From positions 68,829,741-68,893,740 of the forward strand of contig CM055096.1 of the NCBI GenBank assembly GCA_029204225.1: a stretch of 64,000 nucleotides of DNA. The letters are read 5' to 3'. Both the position numbers and the translations under genes were made by a program. The DNA is from Diphasiastrum complanatum. Its lineage: Eukaryota; Streptophyta; Lycopodiopsida; Lycopodiales; Lycopodiaceae. Of the stretch, positions 63,039 through 64,000 are shown in pieces (the first letter of the stretch is position 1; every line of letters starts with the position of its first letter). The notes below the pieces were generated by a model. That model saw only the letters and a program-made list of their open reading frames with translations, did not search any database and was not told where the DNA came from.

Positions 63039-64000
63039 CTCCCCCTTAATGTGGATCCTGAAAAACTAGCATATCGTTAAATCTGAGATGGTGCTCCTAT
63101 GTTAGAGCTTTTGTGAAGTAATCTGCTGCCATTAGATTTGTCCTGTAGTAAAATAATGACACTTCTTTGCTTTTCACTTTTTCTCTAAGGTAGTGGTACT
63201 TGATTTCAATATGTTTGTTTCAAGGATGAAAAAACTCGGATTTAAAGATAGTGCTATTGTGCTTTGATCGTCACAACAAATTGTCGTGGATGTAGTTAAA
63301 CAAGGTCGATATCTGTAAGTAGATTTTTCAGCCAAATTGCCTCCTTGGTAGCATTTGTGATAGCTATGTATTCTGATTCGGTCAATGATAATGCTACTGA
63401 GGTCTGCTTTCGGCTGTTCCAAGAGATTGGGCCTTGATTGTCTAAAAACACAAATCCAGAAGTCGATCTTCTAGTATCGATATCTCCTGCCCAATCTGCA
63501 TCTGTGTATCCTTCAAGAATATTGGTCTGCCTCCATAACAGATGCTGAGGTTTTTGGTTGCTTGGACGTACTTCATGACCTTCATGAGTGTTTTCCAATG
63601 GGTTAGACCTGGATTCAATAGGAACTGGCTAAGTGAACTGATCGAATATGCAAGGTCTGGTCGAGTTCAGAGCATTGCACATATCAGTGAGCCGATGATG
63701 GAGTGAAATAGATATTGTTGCATTTCCTCCTTTTCTACCTCGGTTTGAGGACATTGTTCCTTCAATAATTTGAGACCAGGGGATCGATTTGCAGTTGGTC
63801 ATTGCATATTTTCTAGTATGTTGGTGAGATATCTTTGTTGGCAGATAAGAATTAGTCTACTAGGTCAAATTTGAAAAATTTTGATTTTGAGACAATAATG
63901 AGCTGGACCCATATCAGTCATTTTGTACTCATGGGCCAGCATGCATTTTGTATCTTTCATTAGATTCAGATTGTTACCGAATAATAACGTATCATCTACA
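63039..64000 (-). pseudogene. Ty1-copia reverse transcriptase end and RNase H
   Basis: Enters from the right window edge with the reverse transcriptase catalytic region (DDTLLFGNN), then MTDMGPAHYCL, RPDLAYSISSLSQF, RNase H (GYTDADWAGDIDTRRSTSG, ALSLTESEYIAI, AIWLKNLL) and the C-terminal YYRTNLMAADYFTKAL. One or two stops or shifts are present. The order on the minus strand fits the LTR at 62340-63038. Confidence 0.9.

Overview
The window looks like nuclear DNA of a land plant. The basis is a 12-exon gene for the plant-type tandem-domain nucleoside hydrolase (NSH3-like), an IDA-like peptide precursor ending PSAPNARHN, Ty1-copia and Ty3-gypsy retrotransposons with plant-type primer-binding and polypurine signals, long AG/CT microsatellites, and AT-rich spacer. 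The species is not determinable from what I can see. There is no sign of prokaryotic or organellar DNA.

Layout. A large inverted repeat frames the left three quarters: left arm about 162-6750, right arm about 42600-48361. The arms are nearly identical over long stretches but carry arm-specific blocks. The left arm holds two diverged copies of the promoter plus first exon of the nucleoside hydrolase gene (585-743 and 5081-5260). The second connects in frame to exons 2-12 (7694-14642), giving an intact 871-residue reading frame. The right arm holds mirror copies of both first exons with no downstream exons.

From about 18.85 to 30.2 kb lies an unusual block that I interpret as a decayed multi-gene mobile element. 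It has related GC-rich repeats at both edges and several intron-containing genes with frameshifts and stops. On the minus strand (21253-23213) is a gene whose first exon encodes a divergent histone H3 (N-terminal tail and histone fold) followed by a long unknown C-terminal region. It faces an acidic plus-strand gene (24646-26163) across a 1.4-kb intergenic region with 13 CACGTG boxes and an internal tandem duplication. A minus-strand gene (26224-28956) joins a coiled-coil, lysine-rich N-terminus to fragments that look like a DDE-type transposase. A further degenerate gene lies at 19746-20960. This block is the best candidate for something undescribed.

From 31 to 41 kb there is a deleted chromovirus (minus strand), a copia fragment and a nearly full-length decayed copia element with two LTRs. 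To the right of the inverted repeat are AT-rich spacer, the IDA-like peptide gene (51568-51942, minus), a tRNA-Asp-derived fragment, a chromovirus LTR, a gypsy element of Athila/Tat type whose RNase H is split by a foldback insertion, and nested gypsy and copia pieces to the end.

Only the nucleoside hydrolase gene and the IDA-like gene look intact. The hydrolase is expected to act outside the cell on purine/pyrimidine nucleosides, and the peptide precursor to feed a secreted signalling peptide. Nothing suggests they work together. All coordinates of introns and repeat edges were read by eye; none was computed by alignment.
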